Under the pieces are notes generated by a model. It worked only from the letters and a program-made list of their open reading frames with translations. It ran no database searches and was not told the origin of the DNA. Below are positions 55,229 to 63,972 of a DNA stretch of 64,000 nt, in pieces. This DNA is from Paenibacillus radicis (ex Xue et al. 2023) (GTDB lineage: Bacteria; Bacillota; Bacilli; Paenibacillales; NBRC-103111): assembly GCF_024722015.1 (NCBI RefSeq), contig NZ_JANQBD010000007.1, positions 124,001 to 188,000 of the forward strand, read 5' to 3'. The first letter of the stretch is position 1, and the number at the start of each line of letters is the position of its first letter. Made by a program: the position numbers and the translations under genes.

Positions 55229-56800
55229 GTTCTTTTGCTCCTCATATTCCTTGGGTGTGCAGCCGACGGCCTTCTTAAAAGTTTTGGCGAAGGCTTTCGC
55301 ATCGCTGAAGCCAACCGCCTCAGCTATCTCGTAAACTTTCATAGCTCCGGCCTCGAGCAAACATTTGGCTGCTTGAATACGGATTCTCGTCAATGATTCA
55401 GAAAGTGTTTCACCCATCTCTTTACCATACAAATCACTTAGATAACTGCGGCTCAGCTTCACATAATCGGATATATCCGAGGTGCTGATTTGCAGGTGAT
55501 AGTTCTGCTGCATATAATAAACGGCCTTTCGTACGAATGGATTACGCGAGGATGGCTCCATAGCATCCGTGCCTCCTCCAGTCAGCCCCCCTGCAAGGAC
55601 ACGCATCGCCTGAATAAACCATTGACCTAGTGAATCCATATACAGATGCGACTGCACAGCTGCCAAAGTGACATAGCTTCGTTCAAATTCATCCGTACCC
55701 ACATCCGGTCTATGCTGGCCTGCGAAAGCTGCCGCTAAACTCAACAGCTCATAAATGAAGCTGTAAACCTGCATAACCGGCAGCTCCAGCTGCTTCAGCT
55801 TATCAACAACCTGCTCCGACCAATAAACGGCGGCTTCCTCATTGCGCCCTGCAATAGCACGCAGCAAATTTTGCTTTTCCTCCTGTGGAATTTGGCCTTC
55901 CGTCAAGAAGCGTGCTGCCGGATTCATATAATAGTCATCGGCTATCCACAGTTCCTTTCGAATACCACTATAGAAACATGCCTGGCGCAATCCGGCATGC
56001 TCATGAAGAATAGATCGAAGACGCTCAGGATGCTGTATCGGTGACACGGCTGTAATGCAGTAACAATCTGCTGTCAAGCCGCCGACATGTCGCAGAAATG
56101 CGCTTATTTCACTCGCCATTAGATAAGCCTCTGTGCCAGCCCCCGACTCTCTATCTGCAAACAATAGAAGCTGTTGATGATCGTTCAGCGTTACAAATGC
56201 TGTTGCTGAAGGCCAGCTCCAACGGGATAGCGATGTCCGCATCGCCGGGGTCACATATATCATCCAACTGGAGAGCATCGCTTCTCCTGTGAAAATCTCG
56301 GCCTCCAGCTCCTCATCGACCTGATGGTTGAGCCAGGCCTTCTGCAGCCTTAGTCCCCGCTGTGCCTGATTGGATTGCTGCAGCTGCTCTTGCAGCTCCT
56401 CTTGCTTACGCCTCTCGTCCCGCTGCTTCTGCAGAGCCTGCTTGGCCTCGGTGAGCGTAGCAACGAGCTGCTCAGGCTCCATCGTCGGCTTCAATATGTA
56501 GTCGCTCGCCCCCTGCTTCATCGCTTCCTTAACATATGCAAAATCATCAAGACAGCTAAGTACTACAACTCCTACGTCCATCTCGGTTTGTTTCAGCCGC
56601 TTAACGAGCTCAAGCCCGTCCATACGGGGCATTAGAATATCAGTAACAACCAGATCTATGCGGCCCAGCTGCAGCGCTTCCCAAGCTTCTTCTCCATCAA
56701 CAGCCTCACCGGCCCATTTCAAGCCGTGATCCTCCCAATGGATCATCGTTCTCAGCACTTGCCGAATTATCGGCTCATCATCTACTACTAGTACATTCAT
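55223..56800 (-). CDS. YesN-type response regulator with AraC output domain
   Basis: 525 residues. The receiver domain MNVLVVDDEPIIRQ carries the phosphoacceptor Asp in DLVVTDILMP and Lys in SDYILKPT. The coiled, Gln-rich linker (about 125-160) leads to a variable middle region. The C-terminal AraC domain has ISDYVKLSRSYLSDLYGKEMG and IAEAVGFSDAKAFAKTFKKAVG. It starts three bases after the kinase gene. The targets may include the export operon immediately downstream or a sugar transporter elsewhere. Confidence 0.92.
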   Translation of the reverse strand: MNVLVVDDEPIIRQVLRTMIHWEDHGLKWAGEAVDGEEAWEALQLGRIDLVVTDILMPRMDGLELVKRLKQTEMDVGVVVLSCLDDFAYVKEAMKQGASDYILKPTMEPEQLVATLTEAKQALQKQRDERRKQEELQEQLQQSNQAQRGLRLQKAWLNHQVDEELEAEIFTGEAMLSSWMIYVTPAMRTSLSRWSWPSATAFVTLNDHQQLLLFADRESGAGTEAYLMASEISAFLRHVGGLTADCYCITAVSPIQHPERLRSILHEHAGLRQACFYSGIRKELWIADDYYMNPAARFLTEGQIPQEEKQNLLRAIAGRNEEAAVYWSEQVVDKLKQLELPVMQVYSFIYELLSLAAAFAGQHRPDVGTDEFERSYVTLAAVQSHLYMDSLGQWFIQAMRVLAGGLTGGGTDAMEPSSRNPFVRKAVYYMQQNYHLQISTSDISDYVKLSRSYLSDLYGKEMGETLSESLTRIRIQAAKCLLEAGAMKVYEIAEAVGFSDAKAFAKTFKKAVGCTPKEYEEQKNK

Positions 56801-56803
56801 TGT

Positions 56804-58534
56804 TTACTCTTCCTCACTTTGATGCACCGGCATAGTCAATCGGATCGTTGTCCCCTGCCGCGGTTTGCCAGTGATATGCATAGTGTATCCGTTTCCATAA
56901 TAAAGCTTGATTTTCTCGCGGATGTGACGAAGTCCTATCCCGCTCATACGCTCCCGCATCCCGCCTTCGCTGCTGCCACTTCCTGTCATTTCTCCGTACT
57001 CTTCAACAACCATACCGACCCCGTTATCTTCAACCTGACAATACAAGAGCTCACGCTCCATTTCCAGCCAAATGCGAATGCGGATCCAACCTTCCTGACG
57101 TCCTGGCTCCAGTCCATGAATAATTGCATTTTCAATCAATGGCTGTAAAATCATTCGGGGTACCAAGCAGCCCTTCGCAAGTGGATCCACTTCGCTTTCC
57201 AGCCGAATTTTATCCCCATAACGGAAGGCTTGAATGTCCATATAATCACGAATCAGTTCCATTTCCTCGCGCACCGTTATAAAATCGCCTTTTTTTCCCA
57301 AGCTCGCCTGCAGCAGCCGTACGAGTGAAGTAACAACCTCTGCAATTTGCGGTGTATGATGCATTTTGGCTACCCATTTAATTGTGTTCAGAGTATTATA
57401 CAAAAAATGAGGATTTAGCTGGTATTGCAGCGCTTCCATTTCGGCTTCTTTTTTTAGGGACTCCTCACGTTTTACCTGCTTGATAAGCTCCTCAAGTCTG
57501 TTGAGCATTTGATTGTAGCTCTCACCAAGCTCGTTCCATTCCCGACTGCTGTGACGTACCCAATAAGCTTGAAAATCACCCAACTCTGCCCGGTTCATTA
57601 GCTTGCGCAGCAATTGCAATGGCTTTACAAAATAATGCAGGAACAAGAATGCGCTTACGATGCCCACAAACAGAAGCAACAAGATCATAAGCAGTAAAGT
57701 TTGGGAAAAACCAATAGTTGGCTCACCCTCAAGCGATTGAGGAACAATGATTTGTGAAAACCATACAGCTCCGGGAAGCTCCAATCTTTTTTGTAAAATA
57801 TAAGTATCATCCCTCCACTGCAAAGGGATAACCGCAGCCCCTTCTTGACTTAAAGTTTCTATTCTCAAATCAGCAGTTCTCAACCGGTCCGCAGTCGTTC
57901 TTGCATAGACCCGCTCACCCGTCGAATCGGTAAGCTCATTAACCAACAGGGGCATATTCCCGTAAATATCCTTCATTATCCTGTCCAATTCTATCATTAA
58001 TTGCACGGAGCCTTTTACTACATGAGTCTGGTCTGACAAAGGTACTGTATATACAACATTATACCCGCTGTGCTGTCCTTCCCCCTTGGCAAGAGGGGCT
58101 AAGGATCGTTCATTCTTCTTCATGGATGGCCGCGGCTGGTCCAGAAGAGCGGCACCTTTCTGCGACTTTGTGCAGATCGAGTAACTCATGCTATCGAATG
58201 TAATGCACATTTCCGCTAAGTAAGGCAGGTTCGCGGTTTGCTCGCGGATCAAAAAATCAGCGTACTCTCTTAAGCCTCGTTCGTCTGCTGAACCTTGCAA
58301 TGCTCTTCCTTCAACCAAGCGTTGAACAGCATAGTCATTACTTACGGTTTTCACCATATAATCCAGCCCGTTGAACGTTTGCTGCAGCCTTTGCATTGCC
58401 TGCTCATGCAGCTGAAGCACATGGCCGGATACTTCACGCTTCGCTTGATTCGATGATTGGAAGAAGATGAATACAACAGACCCTGTTATAGAAACTGAAC
58501 AAACCAGAACAATGTAGAGCATCATTCGCAACAT
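56804..58534 (-). CDS. YesM-type sensor histidine kinase
   Basis: 576 residues. First helix about 4-25, extracellular sensor (about 30-285), second helix TLLLMILLLLFVGIVSAFLF, HAMP (about 310-360), and His_kinase with LNPHFLYNTLNTIKW (His near 378). The HATPase carries LIENAIIHG, DNGVGM and GIGLRHIREKI. SD AGGTGG precedes the ATG. It forms an operon with the response regulator. It lies downstream of a repeat-rich 0.8 kb spacer. Confidence 0.92.
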   Translation of the reverse strand: MLRMMLYIVLVCSVSITGSVVFIFFQSSNQAKREVSGHVLQLHEQAMQRLQQTFNGLDYMVKTVSNDYAVQRLVEGRALQGSADERGLREYADFLIREQTANLPYLAEMCITFDSMSYSICTKSQKGAALLDQPRPSMKKNERSLAPLAKGEGQHSGYNVVYTVPLSDQTHVVKGSVQLMIELDRIMKDIYGNMPLLVNELTDSTGERVYARTTADRLRTADLRIETLSQEGAAVIPLQWRDDTYILQKRLELPGAVWFSQIIVPQSLEGEPTIGFSQTLLLMILLLLFVGIVSAFLFLHYFVKPLQLLRKLMNRAELGDFQAYWVRHSSREWNELGESYNQMLNRLEELIKQVKREESLKKEAEMEALQYQLNPHFLYNTLNTIKWVAKMHHTPQIAEVVTSLVRLLQASLGKKGDFITVREEMELIRDYMDIQAFRYGDKIRLESEVDPLAKGCLVPRMILQPLIENAIIHGLEPGRQEGWIRIRIWLEMERELLYCQVEDNGVGMVVEEYGEMTGSGSSEGGMRERMSGIGLRHIREKIKLYYGNGYTMHITGKPRQGTTIRLTMPVHQSEEE

Positions 58535-58564
58535 GAGAATATAACCACCTGGAGCTGCTTTATT

Positions 58565-58724
58565 TTATAAGAAAAGCTTCTGTTGTCGAAGCCCTCTCGA
58601 TGAAGATACATTCGTGTCTAAGCGGTAGCTTTTTTTGCAATATCAGACTTGTTCAGCTCCGCTGAAAACTTATAAGTCTGATATTATAAGAAAACCTCTA
58701 TTCGAAGCCCTCTCGATGAAGATT
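58565..58724. repeat. Direct repeat pair with intervening hairpin
   Basis: TTATAAGAAAA followed by TCGAAGCCCTCTCGATGAAG occurs at 58565-58607 and again at 58684-58723, including a perfect 22-base core. Between them AATATCAGACTT (58639-58650) pairs with AAGTCTGATATT (58674-58685), with an inner TTCAGC/GCTGAA stem. The spacer 58535-59356 contains no gene that I can support. Confidence 0.7.
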
Positions 58725-58907
58725 GATAGCAAACAACTCCTCTACAGTGTTCCATGTACAGTTAGCTTCACTATACTTTTAGCGAAGCGATCACCTGCAC
58801 ATACATAACCCTAAACTAAACAACACGCCGGTACTGCACCTACGGGAGTGAAGGGTATTCGGAAGTATTTGTTCCGCAATCCCCCGAAAAGTCCAAAAAT
58901 CAGAGTG

Positions 58908-59046
58908 ATAACGGAACAGCCCGTTCCGTTATTGCTCTGTTTTTCGCATAAATGCTCCAATTCGGCCAACATAACGGAATTCCCACTTCCGCTATCACCC
59001 CAGATTGGCGGCGGCAGATGGAATAGCGGAACTCTCCGTTCCGTAT
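58908..59046. repeat. Three short palindromic repeats (REP-like)
   Basis: ATAACGGAAC faces GTTCCGTTAT (58908-58917 / 58923-58932). A related copy is ATAACGGAAT facing CTTCCGCTAT (58971-58980 / 58986-58995), and a third is ATAGCGGAAC facing GTTCCGTAT (59023-59032 / 59038-59046). Loops are five bases. They look like one family of small intergenic palindromes. Confidence 0.75.
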
Positions 59047-59169
59047 AAAATCATCCATGGCCCATCGACGCTATCCCTTTAAAAATCCCCTTGATCATGC
59101 ATCTTAAGCTCTAATATAGCTCTAATCCAAGCAAGGTAGGCAAGTTACTCGCTCATTCTTCATTCCTTC

Positions 59170-59237
59170 GAAAAGCTTTCTGATCGAAACTCTTTCATTG
59201 AGGATACATTTCAATCTTACAAGCAGCTTGTTTTTCG
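59170..59237. repeat. Third, diverged copy of the 58.6 kb repeat
   Basis: GAAAAGCTTTCTGATCGAAA and the following 48 bases (CTCTTTCATTGAGGATACATT, then an AGCAGCTTGTTTTTCG-like end) align over about 68 bases with the copy that starts at 58571. It is more diverged than the second copy. Confidence 0.5.
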
Positions 59238-59315
59238 AGATAAAAAGGGCACCCTTAGCAAACTTATATTAGAAAGGGTGGCTCACTTTAGTGCTCTAAG
59301 GCACTTATAAGTTTA

Positions 59316-59346
59316 AAAAACCCATGAGCCGGAAGCTCATGGGTTT
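59316..59346 (-). terminator. Terminator of the small cysteine-rich protein gene
   Basis: AAACCCATGAGC (59318-59329) pairs perfectly with GCTCATGGGTTT (59335-59346) around CGGAA, followed by TTTTTT on the minus strand. The stop codon is 11 bases away. Confidence 0.88.
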
Positions 59347-59356
59347 CTAAGCGACA

Positions 59357-59629
59357 TTATGGCGTTCCGGCCATTTGCAGTGCTTGTGATGAAATTTCAT
59401 CCTTAAACCGAGTCATGCAATTGCACAAGAAATCTTTTCTGCAAATCGGACAAGGCTCGTTCAACAAACGGTTAACATGCGTCGCTACAGTAGCGCCGGT
59501 TGCAGCGTCCTTCTCATAAATAAGACGGCAGGATGTGCGGTCCTTTAAATTTACTACAATTTCAAACAATCCGTTTTTCGGGTTGTTGCTGACAATCTTG
59601 GCGTCGACAACCTGTGGTTGATAAGCCAT
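59357..59629 (-). CDS. Small cysteine-rich protein of unknown function
   Basis: 90 residues. The C-terminal half has CPICRKDFLCNCMTRF, a CxxC plus CxC arrangement that could bind zinc; another Cys is in RTSCRLIY. The N-terminal part (VVDAKIVSNNPKNGLFEIVVNL) looks beta-rich. Not recognised as a named family. The start is ATG 59629 with AGAGAGGTG at a normal distance; a GTG 12 bases upstream abuts the SD. Confidence 0.68.
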   Translation of the reverse strand: MAYQPQVVDAKIVSNNPKNGLFEIVVNLKDRTSCRLIYEKDAATGATVATHVNRLLNEPCPICRKDFLCNCMTRFKDEISSQALQMAGTP

Positions 59630-59741
59630 TGTTTTCAGCACCTCTCTTTATGTAAATGTCTTGTTACCTCATTCATATCGTGTAGCAATCAAGCTGTAAC
59701 CCCACGATTTTGCTCGCACTCTTCTTGAATAATAGCTTGTT

Positions 59742-60530
59742 TTACTTATCGCCGTCAAGTAAATTGCCCAATCCGCCGAGGATGCCTCCCTCTTCCTTGC
59801 GTCCACCCGCTCTGGAAGCTGATAATATGCGGTCCGCCAAGCGGCTGAACGGCAATGATTGAATCCATACACGACCTGGACCGCGAAGGGTAGCAAAGAA
59901 TAAACCCTCACCGCCGAATACTGCACTTTTGATGCCTTTTACCATTTCGATATCGTATTCGATATCTTGTGTCATAGCGACCAGGCAGCCGGTATCGACT
60001 CGCAGCATTTCCCCGGGCTGCAGCACTCTTTCACATATAGCGCCTCCGGCATGAACGAATGCCAAGCCGTCTCCCTCGATCTTTTGCATAATGAAGCCTT
60101 CGCCGCCGAAGAAACCAACACCCAGCTTGCGCTGAAAGGCAATGCCAATAGAAACTCCTTTCGCTGCACATAGAAACGAATCCTTTTGGCAGATCAATTT
60201 CCCGCCTAACTCGGATAAATCCATGGGTAGAATACGTCCCGGGTAGGGGGAAGCAAACGAAACATGCTCCTTGCTGGAGCCATGGTTTGTGAACACGGTC
60301 ATAAACAAGCTTTCACCGGTTAGAAGCCTTTTTCCTGCACCGAACAGCTTTCCTACAAATCCTTTATTCTGATCGCTTCCGTCCCCGAATATCGTCTGCA
60401 TCTGAATGCTTGCGCTCATCATCATCATGCTTCCTGCTTCGGCAATGACGCTTTCAGTCGGATCAAGCTCGATTTCAACGTACTGCATTTCGGAGCCGGC
60501 AATTTTATAATCAATCTCATGTGCATTCAT
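59742..60530 (-). CDS. TIGR00266/AIM24 family protein
   Basis: 262 residues of the all-beta AIM24/TIGR00266 family. Recognisable segments are [45 protein letters not shown] and [30 protein letters not shown]. It ends with a Gly-rich tail ([15 protein letters not shown]). Function is unknown; the fold resembles a double-stranded beta-helix sheet protein. Independent gene between the Cys-rich protein and purT. Confidence 0.9.
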   Translation of the reverse strand: MNAHEIDYKIAGSEMQYVEIELDPTESVIAEAGSMMMMSASIQMQTIFGDGSDQNKGFVGKLFGAGKRLLTGESLFMTVFTNHGSSKEHVSFASPYPGRILPMDLSELGGKLICQKDSFLCAAKGVSIGIAFQRKLGVGFFGGEGFIMQKIEGDGLAFVHAGGAICERVLQPGEMLRVDTGCLVAMTQDIEYDIEMVKGIKSAVFGGEGLFFATLRGPGRVWIQSLPFSRLADRILSASRAGGRKEEGGILGGLGNLLDGDK

Positions 60531-60591
60531 ATTAAGAATCCCTCCTTATAATGAAATATAACATGCTTTACAGATTTAACTTAATTTCACA

Positions 60592-61764
60592 TTAGCTAAG
60601 CTTCAAGAATCCAGCTGCATCGGCTGCTACTCTGCGAGCCTCTTCCACATCATCTGCTGAAGTTAAGGCTACAGCCATCCGGCGGCCTACTTTTGTCTCT
60701 GGCTTACCAAACACTCTCACTTGCGTATTCGGCAGAGCCAATGCTTGTTCTATTCCTTCAATCCGGAATTGCTGCTGCTCATCCCATGCTTTAAGAGTAT
60801 GCGAGGCGCCCGGAGTCAGCAGACGGATCGTAGGGATCGGGAAACCGAGTATTGCTCTGACATGAAGTGCAAATTCCGATAAATCCTGGGTCACCATCGT
60901 TACCATTCCTGTATCATGCGGACGCGGTGAAACTTCACTGAAATACACTTGATCTTTGCCCAAAAACAGCTCGACACCGTAAATTCCAGTTCCTCCTAGA
61001 GCATCGGTGATCGTTTTCGCAATAGCTTGCGCTTGCTCGATTTGCTTCAAGCTCATATCATGGGGCTGCCAAGATTCGATATAGTCACCATCCTTTTGGA
61101 CGTGACCAATAGGAGCACAGTAGGAAGTGCCGGACACGGAACGAACAGTGAGCAGTGTAATTTCTGATTCGAAGTGGATAAACTGCTCGACGATTACCCG
61201 AGTTTTTTTGGCGCGTCCGCCTTCCATCGCATAGTTCCATGAAGTCTCTACATCCTCCGGAGTACGACACACACTCTGTCCTTTACCAGATGAACTCATA
61301 ATCGGCTTAATGACACAAGGAGTTCCAATCGACTCAACTGCGGTCTTCAGCTCTTCCAGGCTATCGGCGAAAGCATACTTAGCCGTCGGCAACTGCAGTG
61401 TTTCTGAAGCCAAACGTCGTATTCCTTCCCGGTCCATCGTTAGTCGGGCTGCGGTTGCGGTTGGCACAACCCTGAAGCCTTCCTGCTCCAGCTCCACTAG
61501 CACATCGGTGGCAATGGCTTCAATCTCAGGCACGATCCAATCCGGCTGTTCCTTTTTAATCAGCTCCCGCAGCTGGTCTCCATCCAACATATTGATCACA
61601 TAGGAGCGATGAGCAACCTGCATAGCCGGTGCATTCGCATAACGGTCAACTGCAATAGTCTCCACCCCTAGCCGCTGAGCTTCGATGACTACTTCCTTCC
61701 CGAGCTCTCCTGAACCGAGCAGCATCATTTTCTTCGATTGTCCTGATAATGGTGAACCGTACAT
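60592..61764 (-). CDS. purT: Formate-dependent phosphoribosylglycinamide formyltransferase
   Basis: 390 residues of an ATP-grasp enzyme that makes formyl-GAR from GAR, formate and ATP in purine synthesis, the alternative to Pur[21 protein letters not shown], the ATP-grasp segments ([16 protein letters not shown]), and the Mg-binding [26 protein letters not shown] are all present. PurT is optional in Bacillota and usually stands alone, as here. No PurR box was recognised in its 317-base upstream region, which it shares with the YodB-like gene. Confidence 0.93.
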   Translation of the reverse strand: MYGSPLSGQSKKMMLLGSGELGKEVVIEAQRLGVETIAVDRYANAPAMQVAHRSYVINMLDGDQLRELIKKEQPDWIVPEIEAIATDVLVELEQEGFRVVPTATAARLTMDREGIRRLASETLQLPTAKYAFADSLEELKTAVESIGTPCVIKPIMSSSGKGQSVCRTPEDVETSWNYAMEGGRAKKTRVIVEQFIHFESEITLLTVRSVSGTSYCAPIGHVQKDGDYIESWQPHDMSLKQIEQAQAIAKTITDALGGTGIYGVELFLGKDQVYFSEVSPRPHDTGMVTMVTQDLSEFALHVRAILGFPIPTIRLLTPGASHTLKAWDEQQQFRIEGIEQALALPNTQVRVFGKPETKVGRRMAVALTSADDVEEARRVAADAAGFLKLS

Positions 61765-62026
61765 AATTATTATTCCTCCTAAGAGCTCCCCGTAAGAAAG
61801 CTGACTTCGTAAGTATTTACAGAATTGATTGAATAAAGTAATTGATAATAGCGGCTTTCAGTAATAAGTATCGCCATAAATTATAGCTTATTTGCTGATT
61901 TTTCGCATCTATGCCTTTTAATAGAGGACCGAGTCGAGAATGTCACTTTTTTTTAAGAGAAAGTATGTCAAATCATTACGCTGGATGTATAATATTGGAT
62001 AAACAGTACAGATTAAAACTAAAGGC

Positions 62027-62043
62027 TTACTTTTATCAAGTAA
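62027..62043. promoter_or_regulatory. Candidate operator of the YodB-like regulator
   Basis: TTACTT-TTATC-AAGTAA is a perfect 6-5-6 inverted repeat 38 bases upstream of the HxlR-type gene, in its promoter region. HxlR-type repressors commonly bind such sites in front of their own genes. The remaining upstream DNA (61765-62026) shows only A/T-rich promoter-like sequence. Confidence 0.45.
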
Positions 62044-62081
62044 CTTATGATACACTATAAATATAGAGGGAGATGATAATA

Positions 62082-62417
62082 ATGGGCGATCATTCACTTT
62101 GTCCGAAATTTGAAGCAGCTTTCGAAATTTTGGGGAAACGTTGGACAGGCCTCATCATCCATTCACTATTGAATGGGCCGCGCCGCTTCAAAGATATTTC
62201 GGAAATGATTCCCGGCATGAGCGACAGAATGTTGGCAGAACGCTTCAAAGAACTTGAGGCAGCCGGACTCATCCTGCGCCATGTATATCCTGAAACTCCG
62301 GTGCGTATCGAATACGAGCTGTCGAATAAAGGGAGAGCACTGCAGCCTGTTATGGAAGCTGTTCAGCATTGGGGCGATAATTGGATGCATATGAGTTGCC
62401 CTGAAGCAAAGGAATAA
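62082..62417 (+). CDS. yodB: HxlR-family redox-type repressor, YodB-like
   Basis: 111 residues of a winged-helix HxlR regulator. LCPKFEAAFEILGKRWTGLI and NGPRRFKDISEMIPGMSDRMLAERFKELE match B. subtilis YodB closely. YodB senses quinones and diamide through an N-terminal Cys and C-terminal Cys residues. Here Cys7 lies in HSLCPKF and another Cys in the last segment (HMSCPEAKE), so a similar thiol switch is plausible. The start is ATG 62082, nine bases after GGGAG; the ATG at 62073 abuts the SD. Confidence 0.82.
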   Translation: MGDHSLCPKFEAAFEILGKRWTGLIIHSLLNGPRRFKDISEMIPGMSDRMLAERFKELEAAGLILRHVYPETPVRIEYELSNKGRALQPVMEAVQHWGDNWMHMSCPEAKE

Positions 62418-62550
62418 GAGTAGAAATTCATTTAAGGCATGACGGGTTCGGCATTACTGATAACCGGAAACACAAGTAATGGTTGACCGCACTTCGGACT
62501 TTCACAAGATACCGGACTCGTTCTGCTCACTACCCGTACAACACAATAAA

Positions 62551-62571
62551 GACGATTCAAATTGAATCGTC
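62551..62571 (-). terminator. Hairpin downstream of the Spo0E-like gene
   Basis: GACGATTCAA (62551-62560) pairs with TTGAATCGTC (62562-62571). The following minus-strand TTTATTGT is only moderately T-rich. Confidence 0.5.
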
Positions 62572-62593
62572 CATATCCTTATATACAGAAGCC

Positions 62594-62782
62594 TTAAGAG
62601 GCTTCATTTTGATGAAAACGTTTCTTTCTGCTTCGCATGGCTTTAAGTATTAATAAATCCAGCTCCATGCTCTTTTTCACAACTACAGGATTAGATAATT
62701 CATACCCTTGAACATTTACTAATTCATTTAACTCTCCAACATAGGAATGAATTCTTTTTTCTAATTTGGTGGCTATGATCAT
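62594..62782 (-). CDS. Spo0E-like aspartyl-phosphate phosphatase
   Basis: 62 residues. LEKRIHSYVGELNELVNVQG and the motif SMELDLLILKAM fit the Spo0E family signature (S-x-E-L-D near the C-terminus). Family members dephosphorylate Spo0A~P and delay sporulation. The motif has Met where many have Gln (SQELD). Start ATG 62782 lies eight bases after AAGGAGG. It diverges from the OmpR-type regulator gene. Confidence 0.82.
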   Translation of the reverse strand: MIIATKLEKRIHSYVGELNELVNVQGYELSNPVVVKKSMELDLLILKAMRSRKKRFHQNEAS

Positions 62783-62997
62783 AATAATTGCCTCCTTGTG
62801 TTGAGTTACCGTAATAACGGCAATACAAAATTACAATTAATGGCTTGTTTCATGCTACATTTTAAGTTACATTAATAATGTTATTTATTAGATTTAATAC
62901 AGCTATTATCTCGTAATCATTTTAAAAAAGTTGCAGACTGGCGTTTGTTAGTCATTAAGTTTTCTAACACTTTACTAACATCTAGAGGAGGGAATTC

Positions 62998-63687
62998 ATG
63001 TCTAAAATATTGCTGATTGAGGATGATCAAAGTATCGCGGATATGATTTCCATATATTTAGCAGAGGAAGAGTATGTTGTTCATTGGGCTGCCGATGGAA
63101 AACAAGGCATAGAGCTGTTTCACTCCATTGAACCGAATGTTATCATTTTGGATATTATGCTTCCAGATACGAATGGCATCGATTTATGCAGGCAATTTCG
63201 TGCCGAGTCTTCAGTTCCCATTATGATGATTTCTGCCAAAAGCGAAGTATCGGAACGTGTCAAAGCGCTAATTATAGGTGCGGATGATTATTTATGCAAA
63301 CCCTTTAGCATGCGGGAGCTTGCCGCCAGAACCGGAGCTCTGCTGCGAAGATCAACCATGGACAAGGCCCCGGCAGCCGAGGTAATTGAGAAAACGTACC
63401 CACACACCATTAAATTGGACTTGGAAAAACGCTGCATCTATTTACAAAATCATGCTGTAGAAACAACCTTCTCCGAATTCGAGATTATGCGTCATTTTTG
63501 GCTGCATCCAGGTAAAGTTTTTTCACGTGAAGAACTCTTAAATAATATCCGTGGTATTGATACCTTTGTGACCGAACGTTCCGTAGATGTACATATTACC
63601 AACCTTCGAAAAAAAGTGGAGGCCGATCCCAAAGAACCGAAGCATATAAAAACCGTTTGGGGCGTCGGTTACAAGTTTGAACTTTAA
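62998..63687 (+). CDS. OmpR/PhoB-type response regulator
   Basis: 229 residues. The receiver (1-120) has IEDDQSIADMI, phosphoacceptor Asp in NVIILDIMLPD and Lys in DDYLCKPF. The winged-helix output domain (about 130-229) has FSEFEIMRHFWLHPGKVFSREELL and TERSVDVHITNLRKKVEADP. No histidine kinase gene follows; the terminator comes four bases after the stop, so this is an orphan regulator. SD GGAGGG lies before ATG. Confidence 0.92.
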   Translation: MSKILLIEDDQSIADMISIYLAEEEYVVHWAADGKQGIELFHSIEPNVIILDIMLPDTNGIDLCRQFRAESSVPIMMISAKSEVSERVKALIIGADDYLCKPFSMRELAARTGALLRRSTMDKAPAAEVIEKTYPHTIKLDLEKRCIYLQNHAVETTFSEFEIMRHFWLHPGKVFSREELLNNIRGIDTFVTERSVDVHITNLRKKVEADPKEPKHIKTVWGVGYKFEL

Positions 63688-63690
63688 CAC

Positions 63691-63746
63691 AAAAACTCCT
63701 GCTAGTGACTATGCGATAATCCGCGTAATCCCTTGCAGGAGTTTTT
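63691..63746. terminator. Bidirectional terminator after the response regulator gene
   Basis: AAAAACTCCTGC (63691-63702) pairs perfectly with GCAGGAGTTTTT (63735-63746), with a 32-base loop. Both strands end in T runs, so it can also stop the convergent gene at 63760. Confidence 0.85.
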
Positions 63747-63759
63747 ATTTCCCGTGCAT

Positions 63760-63972
63760 TTATCTTCTCGTATTATGGTCATTCGGGAAAACACGTTGTA
63801 CCAAAGTGTTAAATTCGTTCATATATGCCGACAGGTCAACACCTCGCTGCTGCTCTTTCTCATAAAAACGGATTCGCTGAACAAAATTAGGGTTCGCTGA
63901 TACGAATACTCTTTGAATATTGGGCGGAGACATGGCCAAAACCTGGCTTTTGATTTGAGATGACATGGTCAT
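63760..63972 (-). CDS. Small protein of unknown function
   Basis: 70 residues, soluble, with a helical, charged C-terminal half (YEKEQQRGVDLSAYMNEFNTLVQRVF). No family recognised. GGAGG lies seven bases before the ATG, which supports translation, and the gene is flanked by the terminator at 63691-63746. Confidence 0.62.
   Translation of the reverse strand: MTMSSQIKSQVLAMSPPNIQRVFVSANPNFVQRIRFYEKEQQRGVDLSAYMNEFNTLVQRVFPNDHNTRR

Noticed and set aside
59669-59926. 85-residue frame overlapping the AIM24 gene end
   Set aside because: Shadow in another frame of the same strand; no SD.
61765-62081. Purine riboswitch or PurR box before purT
   Set aside because: No conserved purine-aptamer core or PurBox pattern could be recognised in this stretch.
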